A stretch of DNA of 64,000 bases from Agapetus fuscipes. Lineage: Eukaryota; Arthropoda; Insecta; Trichoptera; Glossosomatidae. A model generated the notes under the pieces. That model was given only the letters and a program-made list of their open reading frames with translations. It was not told the origin of the DNA and made no database searches. The stretch spans positions 3,286,001 through 3,350,000 of the forward strand of contig OX637344.1 of the NCBI GenBank assembly GCA_951799405.1, in the 5' to 3' direction. This document shows, piece by piece, positions 63,871 to 64,000 of the stretch. The first letter of the stretch is position 1; every line of letters begins with the position of its first letter. The position numbers and the translations under genes were made by a program.

Positions 63871-64000
63871 TACACAACAAATTACATTTTTGAAATAAAC
63901 AGGTTAAATCTGACTGATTTTTTTTTTTAATTCATTAAGTACGGCAACTACTGTTTGCCTTTATTGCAGATTTGCCTCCGATGTAGTAAAAATTAAGGAA

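Overview
This is non-coding, repeat-rich nuclear DNA from an invertebrate animal, most likely an arthropod. The reasons are the absence of operons or long open frames, a low G+C background, a splice-donor-bounded coding exon, and dense SINEs, LINE relics, MITEs and Helitrons. The species cannot be named from the sequence. The only convincing host gene is one coding exon on the minus strand (47711-48035). It is a signal peptide plus the start of a BMP/TGF-beta-type propeptide, ends at a good splice donor, and has a candidate Inr+DPE core promoter about 0.65 kb upstream. The rest is mostly layered mobile-element debris.

Family names used below are local labels. SINE-A: tRNA head with body, about 300 bp. 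SINE-B: tRNA-like head with body, in two copies preceded by a 5S rRNA head, ending in a tail of about 70 bp and (ATT)n. SINE-C: about 250 bp, about 35 copies, one end reading (TTAGA)n. SINE-D: tRNA-like, about 215 bp. Repeat E: an imperfect palindrome, typically 100-180 bp. Repeat G: about 500 bp, two copies. MITE F: begins GGCCCGGTAT, with TAA target duplications. LINE relics are C-terminal reverse-transcriptase fragments of several RTE-like and CR1/L2-like lineages.

Layout. 1-12 kb: SINEs, an intact-looking TA-duplicating MITE (657-1056), perfect foldbacks, a hAT-type MITE and an inverted 5S-headed SINE-B. 12-28 kb: LINE relics, B-A SINE dimers, a poly-G MITE and many SINE-C copies. One LINE relic (12925-13185) carries the SINE-B 3' tail behind its stop codon. 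28.4-34.1 kb: a head-to-tail array of three non-autonomous Helitrons. 34-47 kb: LINE, SINE and MITE nests, including a MITE inside a SINE-C inside a LINE. 47-49 kb: the BMP-like exon and its upstream region. 49-57 kb: LINE relics and unassigned AT-rich DNA. 57-58.6 kb: a G-poor CAY-rich tract split by a full-length 5S-tRNA SINE-B. 58.6-64 kb: more SINE dimers, MITEs and LINE relics.

The main biological story is how short elements share parts. SINE-B combines a 5S promoter head, a tRNA-like module and a LINE-derived tail, and it recurs fused to SINE-A at the same junction. The Helitron array looks like rolling-circle termination failure. Several foldbacks share a hammerhead-like or Penelope-like core. 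No functional tRNA, rRNA, CRISPR array or complete transposase or reverse-transcriptase gene was found.
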